Made by a program: the position numbers and the translations under genes. Shown here one piece after another: positions 47,401 through 59,024 of a stretch of DNA of 64,000 nucleotides (the first letter of the stretch is position 1; each line of letters starts with the position of its first letter). This DNA is from Iris pallida (taxonomy: Eukaryota > Streptophyta > Magnoliopsida > Asparagales > Iridaceae). The stretch is taken from positions 18,429,242 to 18,493,241 of the forward strand of contig JANAVB010023996.1 in assembly GCA_029216955.1 (NCBI GenBank). The letters are read 5' to 3'. The notes below the pieces were generated by a model that was given only the letters and a program-made list of their open reading frames with translations, had not been told where the DNA came from and made no database searches.

Positions 47401-47981
47401 TATGGTACATGTGACACATTATTCCGCTAATTAATAAGTCCACCGAAAGTCGTGCAAAATTCTAGAATGCCATATCAATATTAATAACACTATATTATAC
47501 GCATAACAATATTTAGAAAAATATTTATCACTCCAAAATTAAAATATGAAGTATATGCATCTATTTAAATTATGTCGGCATGGGCATCTTGGTCTCACAT
47601 CGTGCATACATGGGCTCGGGTTCGGTTCGGGTTCAGTTTGACTAGTTTAACATAACCGGGTAACTTAAAAAGTCGTAATATTAATAAATAAAATAATCAA
47701 TTATTTATAGTGGTCAAGTCACAACTTTGAATGGTTTTCCTAGTTAGAGTACAAATATGGCTCGGTCTTCCCCACCATGGCTAAAACACTAGTCAAAGCA
47801 CTCGACTACACTCTCCGTGCCATAATTTCTCGTCATCTTTCACTCTAAATCTTTACCATGACTAAAGCCTTCTATCGTAATAACTATTTAATTAACCATT
47901 CGTAAAATTCAAAAAATTCCCGTTTAATTCAAATAAAAAAATAAAAAAAATATTTTCAAAATACCGGGAAGAGGAGTTACA
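44491..47981 (-). repeat. LTR Y2 (3,491 bp)
   Basis: Same ends as LTR Y1 (TGTCACGACCC...GGAGTTACA on plus). On the minus strand the bases after the LTR end read AGTTTTTTTGGTA, then an 11-base insert, then TCAGAGC, so the usual Met-tRNA site TGGTATCAGAGC is split. The right flank is Tat2 gag. Confidence 0.82.
45150..45410. repeat. Minisatellite CCCTCGTCCCGAGTGTGGAC in LTR Y2
   Basis: Same array as in LTR Y1, with about seven units and more substitutions (GACTGTAGAC, GAGAGTGGAC). Confidence 0.9.
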
Positions 47982-48976
47982 CTGTTCTCTGACTTGCTCT
48001 TCGTTTTAGCAACCGATATGGGAGGATTCTGGGAAGGTTTTTTGAAATCTCTGGAACCCTGCACCGCATAGCATGTGGCGATGCGGGGCTCTTCTTCTCT
48101 CTGTCTCACCGACCCCCTGTTAGGCCTTTGCCGTGGAGTCGGCGTGGAGTAGAGTCTCAGGAAGAATGAGCGTCTGCTTGGCGATGGCGCAGCTTTCTAC
48201 TGACAACGGTAGTTGATGGTAATCTGGGAATAAGAGTGCCTTGATTTAGGCATGTCTTCCACCACAGATTCGTTTTTCGCTTGGGAGAGGGTTGGCTCTT
48301 CTGTTGTAGTACTCCCATTGTACATGTAGGGAAGCTGCATGTAAGCACGGTCAGAGCAGGACTTGCGAGGAAGCCTCCTGTCGCTTCTGCGGGAACGCCG
48401 CTCGCATGGCTCCCTCTCTACGGGACGTACCCCTGGCTTGGCTTACGCACAGGAGTACCCCAGTGGAAGAAAGATTTGACTTATTGAGGCATCGGAGCAC
48501 GAGAGCCAGTCTTGTATAGCTTTCCGTCGGCTGCACGTGTTACTGTCAATACGGGCCTCTGATCTGCCGCTGGTGCTGCACGCTTGTTGTACGAAGCACG
48601 AGCCACCTGGGATCTCTTCCTACTCCCCCCAGCGGTGAGTAGCTTTCAGAGTCTGTCGAAGGTTTACCTAAGTGAAAGCGATTCTGTCGAAGACAGATCT
48701 CCTTGCCGGCAATACTCCCTTCGTGAGGGATTGGACCGGTGTGCACTTCCTTTGGCGTCGTTCCTTCGTCAGATCAACCGTAGAACCACCATCTTCTTCG
48801 CCATGCTTTCCCGGGGCGGAAATCGGACGAGAAGTTAAGGTTGTGGCAGCCGGGATCTTCTTTGTGGCCTTGATGTTGACGGGTCCTGAGATGCAGTTCC
48901 CGCCGTCGTGCTGCTAGCTGTAGCTGCCTTAGGCCTCCAGACACATCGAGTATTCTTCGGTTGTGCGAATTGCTTC
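47982..48976 (-). pseudogene. gag N-terminal part of Tat2
   Basis: The minus strand contains VTRAADGKLYKTGSR, aligning with TRASDGKLYKTTQVQ in D2. It also has RRSVFDRIAF, the same motif as RSVFDRL of element A, D1 and D2. Several stops and frame changes are present. It is cut on the left by LTR Y2 and on the right by the CACTA 2 terminus (TSD-like TTC). The capsid core between this piece and 39,936 is missing. Confidence 0.75.
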
Positions 48977-49320
48977 CACTACCAAAATACAGTAAATTTG
49001 CGACGGTACATTAGCGACGGATAATTTCTGTCGGCATTAGCGACGGATCTGCGACAAATAGCCGACGGAGTACCGACGACAAGCCGATACAATTTTTTTT
49101 AAGGGAAAGAAAAGGTCGCTCATCCGTCGCTAGGGCGTCGAAGATATAGCGACGGATAATTAGCCGTCGCTATGCAGTCGATTATTTGACGGGAATTGTT
49201 GAGAAAAATGGCGGGACAATTCTTCGACTACGTAGCGACAGATATTCCGTCGGTAAGTATTAAAAAGAGCGATGGCGTAGCGACGGAAAATATCTGTCGC
49301 GAGTCCGTCGCTAAATAAAG
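48977..49320. repeat. CACTA 2 terminus and subterminal repeats
   Basis: The terminal CACTACC is followed by about fifteen copies of (A/T)GCGACGG or its complement CCGTCGC. These are the presumed binding sites for the element's regulatory protein by analogy with En/Spm. The 3-base flank is TTC. Confidence 0.85.
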
Positions 49321-49375
49321 GGCCCAGACTTAAATTGAAACGACGGAGGGAACTTTTCATTCCCACCAAATTTCA

Positions 49376-49520
49376 TCCTCTCTCCTCTCTCTCTCTCACT
49401 CTCCCGTGACGGTCGGCGAGCTCACTCTCCTCTCTCTCTCTCTCTCCCGCGACGGTGATCGGCGACCTCTCCTCTCTCTCTCCCAAAGGTAATCTCTCTC
49501 TCTCTCTCTCGGTGGTCGTG
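49376..49520. repeat. CT-rich microsatellite
   Basis: Runs of TCTCTCTC interspersed with CCCGTGACGG and CCCGCGACGG. GC-rich DNA (49,520-49,850) follows. Open frames there are compositional. Confidence 0.8.
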
Positions 49521-49859
49521 GGTGTCGTGGGATGCCGGGGGCGTCGTGGACTGCGGAGGCGACGAAGACTGCGGAGGTGGCAAGCGCGGGACAGCGCGGG
49601 GCTGCGACGGGCGTGCACGGGGCTGCGACGGGCGGCGGGGGGCACCGTGCTCCGGGGTAGTGGGGGGCGGCGGGGTGGCGCACGCGGGGCTGGGGGGGCG
49701 ACAGGGGGTGGGAGGGGCGGCGGGGGGTGGGTGGGGTGCTGGCGCGCGCGGGACTGCGGGGGTCGGCGGGGGGCAGCGCGCTCCGGGGAAGCGGGGAGGG
49801 AGGGTGCGGGGGTGGCGCGCGCGGGGCAGCACGGGGTACAAATACAACGAGTAGTATCG

Positions 49860-50520
49860 ACGATATGACAAACCCTAGTTTAAGAAATAGGATATCGACG
49901 ATATCGGTAGTATCGGCAGTTTCAGATCGGAGTATCGAATTTTTTGGTATTGGAAAACAAATTATTATCGGTAGTATCGGATTCTTTTACATGCTTTTAC
50001 AACCTTATTATGCTTTCAACCTAGGTTCACAATATCGGTAACCCAATACCTTACCCTAATAAGGTAACCCAATACCTTACCCTAATAAGGTAAACCCAAT
50101 ACCTTAGCCTACAATAGGGTAAACCACTTTACCTTAATGGTGAAGGTAAAATCAATATAAATTCTAACATCTATCTATACACTAATTCTAACATCTACTA
50201 GCTAACTCACATCTCTAACTAACCAACATATTCTAATATACTACTTGGTATCTCAAGTTACCAAGTATCTTAACTCTAATATATGAATATCTAACTTAAT
50301 CTCTAAAACTAAGATACTCTACATATCCAATATATATCTACCTAACCTCTAAGCTATCATATCAAAACACACACTCTAATACACTACCATCTAACATATA
50401 AGCTATCTAACTTATATCTACTAACCTCATTCTAGACACTAACTTATTACTAACCATCTAACCGACTATCTTATACTTCTAGTATCCTTATCCCAATATA
50501 TATACTAACTAGTAGTAGGA
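49860..50520. other. Noncoding CACTA 2 interior
   Basis: AT-rich sequence with AATACCTTACCCTAATAAGG repeated at about 50,046-50,110 and simple TCTAACAT-type drift. No gene is seen. Confidence 0.6.
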
Positions 50521-50756
50521 TACCAACATATATTTTCGGCGATATCGGTAGTATCGGACTATCGGACTATCGGTATCGGTATCGAACTATCGGTATCGGT
50601 ATCGAACTATCGGACTCTCGGTATCGGTATCGAACTATCGGTATCGCACTATCGGTATCGGTATCGCACTATCGGTATCGGACTATCGGTATCGGTATCG
50701 CACTATCGGTATCGGTATCGGTATCGAACTATCGGTATCGGTATCGGTATCCGTAT
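50520..50756. repeat. (TATCGG)n hexamer array
   Basis: About thirty copies of ATCGGT or ATCGAACT/ATCGCACT variants, mostly in GGTATCGGTATCGAACTATC order. It immediately precedes the palindrome, whose arms share the GTATCGG motif. Confidence 0.9.
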
Positions 50757-51038
50757 GTACAATTAGTATCGATCGTAGCAGATTAGTATCGGTATATCGG
50801 TTTGGTATAGGTCGTATCGGATGGTATTGACCTTAGCGAATTGGTATCGTCCTATCCGATATGTATCGGCCGTATAGCTAGGATTCGTACCGGATCGATA
50901 AGGCCGGTACGAATCTAAGCTGTACGGCCGATACATATCGGTTAGGATGATACCAATTCGCTAAGGTCAATGCCAATTTGATACGGCCTATACCAAACCT
51001 ATAGACCGATACTAGTCTGATACGGTCGATACTAAGTA
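50757..51038. repeat. 282-bp imperfect palindrome
   Basis: The left arm, about 50,757-50,893, is the reverse complement of the right arm, about 50,902-51,038, with roughly 85-90% identity by eye (for example GACCTTAGCGAATTGGTATC against GATACCAATTCGCTAAGGTC). The centre is ATCGATAA near 50,897. It ends about 60 bases before the transposase start and could fold into a long hairpin RNA if transcribed. Confidence 0.9.
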
Positions 51039-51099
51039 CATTCGACCTATATACCAGCGGATCCACCAGTTACATGATTATATACTAATTCTGTTTAGT

Positions 51100-52886
51100 T
51101 TGTCTTACGATACAGATTTTTACATCCAATCTGTGATGGATCGTTATTTTGTTGATCGTACATGGATGTACAAACGACAACACGAGAGCAGAATAGGTGT
51201 GAGTGACGATTTTCAGGCAGGCGTGGAAGTGTTTCTTAAGTATGCCATGAGCAAAGCTCAGTATATGGACGGTAACAAAATCAAATGTCCATGTCGTAAT
51301 TGTCGCAATAGACGTTACGAAGAAGTGGTGAGTGTAAGAGATCATTTGACCCGTAAGGGTTTCGTACGTGATTACGGCCTGTGGTCATCGCAAGGTGAAG
51401 TATATGCGGAAAGACAGGTTGCGAATGCTGCTACTTATGCGTTTGATGATAATGCTGCAACGGATTTTGTCGTCGAAGACGATGAATGCTCTGTTGATTA
51501 TGGCTGCAGAACCTTACACGAGATATGGTGTACGACACGACATGGCCTAATTTTGATCTGGAGGATCCTAATTCCGAGGCGAAGGAGTACTATGATATGT
51601 TTCAGGATGTTGAAACTTCTTTATATCCTGGTTGTGAGTCACATTCCGTACTGTCAGTGACGATGCGGTTGTTGAACATAAAGTTCGATTTTAACTTGCC
51701 ACAAACTTGCGATGATCGGATTATACAACTAATCAAGGAGGTGTTACCGAAGGAATCAAAAGAGCTTCCAAAAAACTTCTACAAGTCGAAGATGATAGTC
51801 CGACAATTGGGACTGGGGTACGAAAAGATAGATTGTTGTCGCAACGACTGCATGTTGTACTACAAGAAGAACGAGGATATAGAAAGTTGCAGCTTTTGTA
51901 ATGCGGATCGTTACAAGCCAGTCAGGGAAAAAGAAAAGTCAACTAAAAAACGACGTCCTTACAAGTATATGCATTACTTGTCGATCACGAAGCGCTTGTA
52001 GAGGATGTATATGTCTTCGAATACAGCAGAACACATGACGTGGCACAACGAAGAACGCATAAAGGACGATGGAGAATTGTCACATCCTTCGGATGGAGAG
52101 GCGTAGAAATATTTCGATTTGCGTCATCCAGATTTTGCTGCAGAGCCTAGAAATGTATGTCTGGGGCTATGTTCTGATGGCTTCACCCCTTTCGGGCAGT
52201 CGGAATCTCAATACTCCTGCTGGCCGGTCATTCTGACCCCTTACAATCTGCCACCATGGATGTGTATGAAGACTCCTTATATGTTCTTGACAGCTATCAT
52301 ACCAGGTCCCAAAAATCCGACGAAGAATATCGATATATATTTACAGCCGTTGGTGGATGAGCTGAAATAGCTGTGGGAGATCGGCATGGCGACCTATGAT
52401 ATTTCCAGAAAACAAAACTTTCAGATGAGAGCTTCACTGATGTGGACAATCAATGATTTTCCCGTATACGGTATGCTGTCGGGATGGAGTATTCACGGCA
52501 CCATGTCTTGTGCGATATGCATGGGAAATAGTAAGGCATTCCGCCTTAAGCATGGAGGAAAAACTTCTTTCTTTGATTGTTATCGTCAATTTCTGCCCGT
52601 GAGTCATCCTTGGAGAAAGAACAAGGACGCGTTCAGAGCTGGAAAACAAGAATTTTCTAATCCGCCTGCTAGATTGTCGGGATACGATATTTGGGAAGAT
52701 AAAAAGGACTTATCCACTGTAATGAAAGATCCATCGAACAATCGTGTCAATGGGTTCGGACAAAGCCATAACTGGACCAAACAGAGTATCTTCTTGGACT
52801 TGCCTTATTGGAAAGATAATCTTATAAGGCATAATCTTGATGTTATGCATATCGAAAAGAATGTGTTCGATAATGTCTTCAATACC
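51100..52886 (+). pseudogene. CACTA (En/Spm-type) tnp2 transposase, truncated
   Basis: The N-terminal part matches the transposase-associated domain: DRTWMY, GVEVFLKYAMS, IKCPCRNCRN and HLTRKGF. The tnp2 domain follows: CNADRYKP, LTPYNLPPWMCMKTPYMFL, IIPGPKNPTKNIDIYLQPLVDELK and HNLDVMHIEKNVFDNV. A frame change near 51,520 and stops at 52,001 (after SITKRL), 52,106 and 52,370 disrupt it. Gene and element are cut at 52,887 by LTR X2, so the 3' part of the coding region is lost. A transposase of this type would excise and insert CACTA elements. Confidence 0.9.
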
Positions 52887-54005
52887 TGTAACGCCCCTGT
52901 CCCAAATACTTGAGACTAGATACGTATCATGCCAGCTGTATACATACGAGTAAATATACTGCTCGTATGTATATATAAGCTATAAAATATAGAAAGCCAA
53001 GACACTAAATCTCATCCACAAATATAAATAATAATATAAAAGCAACTTTGAGTTTGTCATGTATACAATCGTTGGGCGGAGACAAATCCACTACCAACTA
53101 ATTTAAATAAGAAAGAAATATACAAAGAAAGTGATTGGTCGAGCGAAGCAATGACGAGTCCAAAAGCAATCATCACGAAGGAAGGAATGGCCTTAGCTAG
53201 AGCACCTGCAAGAAATCACGAACACACACCTAGAGAGATCACCAGGTCCTCAGAGGGACATAATAAGACACATAATATCATGCCAACAACTGAATAAATA
53301 AAGCTTAACAGAAAAGTATGCACGAGTAAAGGTTCCTAACCATTCTATGTGATATGCATTTTGAGGACAACTTTCTACGCAGGGGCTGTAACGGATTCAC
53401 GCAAGCAAGTAATAAAGAGTGGCAGTAAGTAGCGCTCATCCGAGTCACTATCGGCCCTGGACAGAAGGTAGTGCTCATAAGAGTCACCCTTGGCCCAAAA
53501 TGTGTGTAAAAATAAATGTAGCCCCTACGCTAATAACTGTCCTCTCCCCCCATGATACTATACATGGGTCGTCTCCACGACACTGTTTAATCCTTAATTA
53601 CTGCCAAGTCTTCTACACAAATCTATTAGCAGTCATATCCTAACGCACGGCCTGTACGCACCGATGTACGGTCGGTACGCAAGTCCGAAGCTATATGCGA
53701 CTCACAACTCACACACAACCCGTGGCACATCGTGACAGTTTATGAGATGCACTAAACATACGGTGGTCCCTTAACTCTAAGCCAATTGCATAAAGTATAA
53801 TAATTTGCATCTATTTATAGTTTTGAAAGAACAATATAAAAAAGCATGCATGATATTGAGCAAGAAATTAAACAGTAAAGGCAAGGTGTCTTGCCTGGTG
53901 TGTCGCCTGGTGTGGTACGATATTCTGACATGTCTTGATTTGTCCGCTAGCCATGGTCGATGCATAAAGTCGAAGTTGCTGTAGGAAAGAAATCATAAAG
54001 CACAA
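52887..54005 (-). mobile_element. LTR X2 fragment (minus orientation)
   Basis: It starts TGTAACGCCCCTGTCCC inside the transposase gene (left flank ATACC). It parallels LTR X (GCCAGCTG.ATACATACGA, GGGCGGAGACAAATCC, ACCAGGTCCTCAGAGGGAC) and reaches the segment AAGGTGTCTTGCCTGGTG with TAGCCATGGTCGATG. At about 54,005 it gives way to a copia-like segment, so the rest of the LTR is missing here. No coding capacity. Confidence 0.75.
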
Positions 54006-54644
54006 TACTCTAGAGGGGGGTGAATAGAGTTGGCAGCGGAATAATGCTAATTAAAAATGTTAGCAGCAAGATCACAGAATAATAATCACAACTAAATAAT
54101 GTAAAGGCAGAGTTAAGAAAGCAAACGCAAAGACAGCGATGTATACTGGTTTTCCTCTGTTGAGGACTATCCAGTCGGTAGAACTCTTGCTACCAGTTGA
54201 ATCCACTATTGGCAAAACCGTAAGTTTTCTTACGAAGTCCTTGCAACTTCTACAACGCGAGCTTTGATACGAAGAACTCGTCCAACTTCAATTGTGAAGA
54301 TGTATTCTTCTAATCAAGCCTTCTGATTATAATCACTCAGAAACTTCTAGACCGCACCGCACTGACAAATCGACTAGAGGATTGTAATTGGCTTGGGATC
54401 TAAAATTTAAAGCTCGAAAAAACTCTTTGGAAGACTGAAAGCTTTAGATAGAGAGAAGATTGAAAGTGAATGAGTGAGTTAAAATGATCGAAATCCTTCT
54501 CTATTTATAAGAGTTCCAAAGACAAAATTCTGGTAGAATTCGGGCAGAACTCTATGAGAAAATCTCGATCAAATTCGCAACTGCAGGAGGACCAAGTTCA
54601 GAAGAATTCAAAAATCAAAACGGCCACTAACCGAACTCTGGCCG
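54006..54644 (-). mobile_element. Copia-like LTR end (minus orientation)
   Basis: It begins CTCTAGAGGGGGGTGAATAG, as at 15,486. The minus strand has TATAAATAGAGAAGG (TATA box at 54,502-54,509) followed by a 480-base leader-like stretch ending CTATTCACCCCCCTCTAGAG, the layout of R-U5 in copia LTRs. It is cut on the right by D1 at 54,645. Confidence 0.5.
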
Positions 54645-55968
54645 TGTAGAAGCATGGAAAATAATAATAAAGAAAGACCCATGCGGCCAGGAAACTCCAT
54701 GCGGCTCAGAAAGCCCATACGGCTCAGAGAGTCATGCGGCATAAGGGACTATGCGGCCCAAGCCATCCCATGCAGCTCAGAAGACACGTGGCGTAACAGT
54801 GCTCTCCTCCGCCCTCATGCATTAATTATTTTGATGGCTGACAACTCTGAAAAATGTGACAGTCCTGACACAAAAGAGGCAATTATGACTCTGTCATAAT
54901 GACAGACCCCTAGGAAAGAGAAAGAGATCTCTGACACAATCCTCCGAGATCCATAAAAATGCCACGTGGCCTTGCCACGTGGGCGTTCGTATGCGGCTCG
55001 AGCGAAGACTTCCCATGCTGTTCAGAATGAAGCCGTCCTATGCGGCTCAGGCCGAAACAGTCTCATGCGGCTCAAGCGGAGGCCTTCCCATGCGGCTCAA
55101 GAGGACCATTTCCATGCGGCTCAGGCGAATGCATCCCTATGCGGCTCGTAATGATCATCTTCATACGGTTCAAAGGTTCGAGGGGGGACCACTATCCAAG
55201 CAGCCCTGACACATGGCCTAAACCTTATGCGGCTCAATCTTCATGCGGTTCAGATCCCCCAGTGGCTCCTAGGACACGTGTCCTAAGCCGATCAATTTTC
55301 CAGATTTATTGTAATCAAAGATTGGGTCAAATCCCAATAGTCTGGGACACGTGGCAGGAGAATAAATCAAATTTATTCGCAGACATCAGCAGATCATCAT
55401 GAGGAAGATTTATTCCAATCAGTATTAATTACTGATGAGATTTGGGGTAATCTACACTTAATGGTCCAGATTCATCATACTCAAAACTAATGGCCTAGAT
55501 TGACCAATCCACAGGCCGCAGCCATCTCCAGGAAGCAATCATTGCAACCCTAATGATCACATCCCATTCCTATAAATAGCAAGGTGCCATTCCCTTGCAA
55601 GATATACATTCCCTGACAATATATACAACGGAGAGAGCGCGACCGGAGAGACCCCTTTTCGAGATCAGAGAGCATTAGAATACTTGGATAAAAAAGCAGA
55701 GAGAGGGCAAAGAGAGCATTTCTTCAACGCCGAGCAAATCTTTGGAGCCAAGGCTACATACCGATCGTCCAAGGAGTAAGGCAGGGCTGCCGTCGCCTTC
55801 CCGAGCCTCTATCGTCACCCCCTAGAATCTAAAATAAACAATTGTACTTAGTCTGCTGTACCTAGGCTTTCGTCCCTAGGCTTTCTTTGTACAAGTGAGT
55901 TTGTATTGTGAGTCTAAGTTCAGTCCTCCCATAAAACTGTTCTGTACTTTTACAATCAATGGCAAACA
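54645..55968 (+). repeat. 5' LTR of D1
   Basis: It starts TGTAGAAGCATGG and ends ATGGCAAACA; length 1,324 bases. The first half has about twenty (C/T)ATGCGGCTC(A/G) motifs. TATA box TATAAATA is at 55,571-55,578 and AATAAA at 55,833-55,838. Confidence 0.88.
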
Positions 55969-57663
55969 CGATGGCGACTCTGCTGGAGACAAACTTCTCT
56001 ACGACTGAGGAGTTGGTGACGCAATCGGATGCACGAAACTTGGCTCCACACAACAGAAGATGGTCGTCCGCTTCGACCAACAGGCGTTCGAAGAGATGCT
56101 CTCCGAAGGAAGCGCTGGCCCGGTCCAGAAGCGCACCCGCACCACGAAGGCTCGCAAAGAGTGGAGGCCAAAATCGTTTGCTCCTCCCCAGGCCCTCGAT
56201 GGAGTACTCTCTGCTACACAAGATGGTGAAGGCAATTCTCGCGCGGCCACACTTCAAGCCATAGAAGATTCTGCTGCCCCCAAGTCCGGCAAAGAAAAGC
56301 ACTACGATGCTGGACTTGCAGGGGCAAAGAGCGATTTTATGGGCTCCAGAAAGAAACCAAACAAAGGCATTAGCCGCAAAGCGAGGACTCATGCGGCTAA
56401 GATTGCCAGCCGCATGAATAATGACCATACGGCTGAAACTGCTAGCCAAAAGCATAGTACTCATGCGGCCAGGATTTCCAGCCGCATGGAGAACACTTAT
56501 GCGGCCAGTGTTTCCAGCCGCATGGAGAAGACCCATGCGGCTACAACCGCCAGCCGCATGAGGATCGCTGATTCCAGCCGCACAACGCCCACTCCACGTG
56601 GCTCCGTCTTCGATCGACTCACCTATGGTCCTGATCTCCTGTGCTCCCAAGAAGACATGTCTGATTCTCTCCAGCACCACTTAAACTCTTCCTACTATGT
56701 ACCCGTACGCACTAGAGCGAAGAAGTCTAAGGCAGCACGAGCTTGGCAAGCTCGGTCCGTTGATCCGACCTCTGACCATCCGAGCGTCCCGTGTACCGTT
56801 ATGCGGGCCTCTGATGGAAAGTTGTACAGAACCACTCGAGTCCAGCCCCCGGCGGCAAACGGACAGGGAGGTTCCTAAAAGTCTCCAAAAATCCAGGGAG
56901 CAAACATGGTCGATCCGGACCCATCTAACTTGCGTGAGGCCATCCTCCACAAACGCAAGGAAAGAGAAGGTGCCCCAGGGAACAAAGAGTCCTCTCACGG
57001 ACGTCACTGCACCCAAATCATTGTCAACTGCTGTTGCACTCCTGTTGTCCCCTGCAACTCTACTCAGAAAATCCCCGCCGAAGGGAGAGGAAAGAAGACA
57101 AGTATCTCCAGCCCGAAGATATTAACCACTACAGTTAAAAGACTTTCTTCTAAACGGTCGTCCACCACCGGAGTTTTCCAAGGCACCCGTTCAAAGACGA
57201 AATTTGCTACAATGGGAGATTCATCATCCACATCACTGGGGGTCGTGGGAACTGAGGGTAGCACTCCCCCGAACATCTACGGCAATCCGATGTTCCAAGG
57301 AGACGAGCCCAGGGAGACAACTCTCCATTCAGGTACAACAGGTGCTGATGTCCCCGAGGACATCCATGACTCTCAAGATGAAGCAAGCTCTGAAGCTGGG
57401 GGTCCTATTCCCTCCGAGTCCGAACCCGAAGAGAACATTCCTACATATTTCGATGACTTCTCGGTGCATGGGTATGACTCGGAGGGCACATTCTACACCG
57501 TTCCTTCCATCACTCCTCATGTAAGGACGGTGTTCATGACGGACAGCAATCAAGGTGGTTCTAGTGATCACCAACGCATCGACACTCTGGAGGCTATACT
57601 ACAGGCCTTGGTCAAGTCTGTAGATAAAATCAAAGCAGCTCTTCTAACTCTGCAAGGAGGGAC
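55959..57663 (+). pseudogene. gag N-terminal half of D1
   Basis: The ATG lies in the last ten LTR bases and the primer-binding site (55,972-55,990) is translated as MATLLET. One base is missing near 56,030 relative to D2, giving a frameshift. Then come FDQQAFEEMLSEGS, THAAxxASRM repeats (56,390-56,580), GSVFDRLTYGPD and IIVNCCC (about 57,023). The ORF ends at LLTLQGG where the D2 LTR begins. A stop lies at 56,876. Structural protein, inactive. Confidence 0.85.
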
Positions 57664-59024
57664 TGTAGAAGCATGGAAAATACTAAAGAAATTGACTCAT
57701 GCGGCCAAGAAAGACCCATACGGCTCAGAAAACGCATGCGGCTCAGGGAGTCATGCGGCATAAGGAGCTATGCGGCCGGAGGCATTCCATACGGTTCAGA
57801 AGACATGTGGCGTGACAGTGCTCCCCTCCGATCTATGCTGCATTAATTGCTTTGACGGCTGACCCCTCTGAAAAGTTGACAGACCTGACACCAAAGCAGG
57901 TAATTATGACTCTGTCATGATGATGAATCTCTAGGGAAGAGAAAGAAATTTCTGACACGATCCCCCGAGAGCAACAAAATGCCACGTGGCCCTGCCACGT
58001 GGGTGTGCTTATGCGGCTCGAAGTGAAGACTTCCCATACGGTTCAGAGTGAAGTTGTCCTATGCAGCTCGAGTGGAATCATCCCTATGCGGCTCAAGAAG
58101 ATTATGCCCATGCGGCTCAAGCAGACATACCATTATGCGGTTCATACGGCTCATCATATGGTTCAGAAGTCTGAAGGAGGGGGCCACTGTCCAGACAGCC
58201 CTGACACGTGTCCCAAGTCTTATGCGGCCCAAAATTTATGCAGCCCAAATCTCATGCGGCCCAATCTGCATGCGCAATCAGTGACCATTGGCTCTCAGGA
58301 CACGTGTCCTCAGCCGATCAATCTTCCAGATTTATGGCAATCCAAGATCGGGTCGAATCCCAGTGATCTGGGGCGCGTGGCAGGAGAATAAATTTGATTT
58401 ATTCGCAGATATTAGAGAATCATTATAAAGAAGATTTATGCCAATCAGCATTAATTACTAATAGGGATTTGGTGTAATCTACCCTTAATGGTTCTGATTC
58501 GTCACAATCAGAAACGAACGGCCTGGATTGATCAATCCCCAGGCCGCCGCCATCTCCAAGAGCTAATCATTGGCAACCCTAGTGATCATATCCCACTATT
58601 ATAAATAGCAAGGTGCCATTCCCTTGTAATATATAGAGAGATATACAAAAGAAAAAAACCAGAGAAGAATACATATACACAGAAAGACTTCTCCCATAGT
58701 CAGAGAGAGAATATACACAGAGAGAGAGAAGCCAGGAGAGCAATCAGAGAGAGAGAGAGCAAGAAGGTATTTCTTCGTCAACGACCAAGCAGATCTTCCC
58801 CGAGTCAAGGATGCGTATCGATCGTCCAAGGAGTAAGGCAGAGCGACCGTCGCTTTCCCGAATCTCTATCGTCACCCCCCTAGAATCTAAAATAAACAAT
58901 CGTACTTAGACTGCTGTACCTAGGTTTTCGTCCCTAGGCTTTCTTTGTACGAGCGAGTTTGTATTGTGAGTCTAAGTTCAGTCCTCCGATAATTGTTCTG
59001 TACTTTTACAATCAATGGCAAACA
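57664..59024 (+). repeat. 5' LTR of D2
   Basis: 1,361 bases, TGTAGAAGCATGG to ATGGCAAACA, homologous to the D1 LTR. It has (C/T)ATGCGGCTC motifs, TATA box TATAAATA at 58,600-58,607, and GA-rich leader sequence at 58,630-58,760. Confidence 0.88.

Larger units (their letters stand above)
39937..47981 (-). mobile_element. Tekay/Del-like LTR-leader-LTR-leader array
   Basis: Two near-identical units of about 4.1 kb in head-to-tail order. On the minus strand they read LTR (47,981-44,491), leader (44,490-about 44,030), a 135-base 3' tail, LTR (43,888-40,404) and leader (40,403-about 39,940). The tail contains TTCGAGGACGAAATTATTTT, the signature found before the 3' LTR of Tekay/Del chromoviruses. 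All coding sequence is gone. The second leader abuts Tat2 gag within a shared ATGGCTGG(A/G)AGAA. Confidence 0.8.
48977..52886 (+). mobile_element. CACTA-like element 2, 5' part
   Basis: It begins CACTACCAAAATACAG. Subterminal GCGACGGA/TCCGTCGC repeats follow (49,000-49,310). A CT-rich run, GC-rich sequence, hexamer repeats and a palindrome come next, then the transposase gene. LTR X2 interrupts it at 52,887. The 3' end is not in the window. Confidence 0.85.
54645..57663 (+). mobile_element. Element D1: Tat element interrupted by D2
   Basis: A 5' LTR, primer-binding site and gag N-terminal half, cut at 57,663 by the LTR of D2. The rest of D1 should lie beyond the window. The two LTRs (54,645 and 57,664) differ at many positions, so they belong to two insertion events rather than one LTR pair. 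Confidence 0.8.

Noticed and set aside
49422..49871. Overlapping GC-rich frames of 95-149 residues on both strands
   Set aside because: Composition artefact of CT- and GC-rich DNA; Pro/Arg/Gly-only proteins in all frames, no homology pattern.
54690..55260. CRISPR-like array from regularly recurring ATGCGGCTC
   Set aside because: Repeats are 9-10 bases with irregular spacing inside an LTR of a plant element; no leader or cas context.
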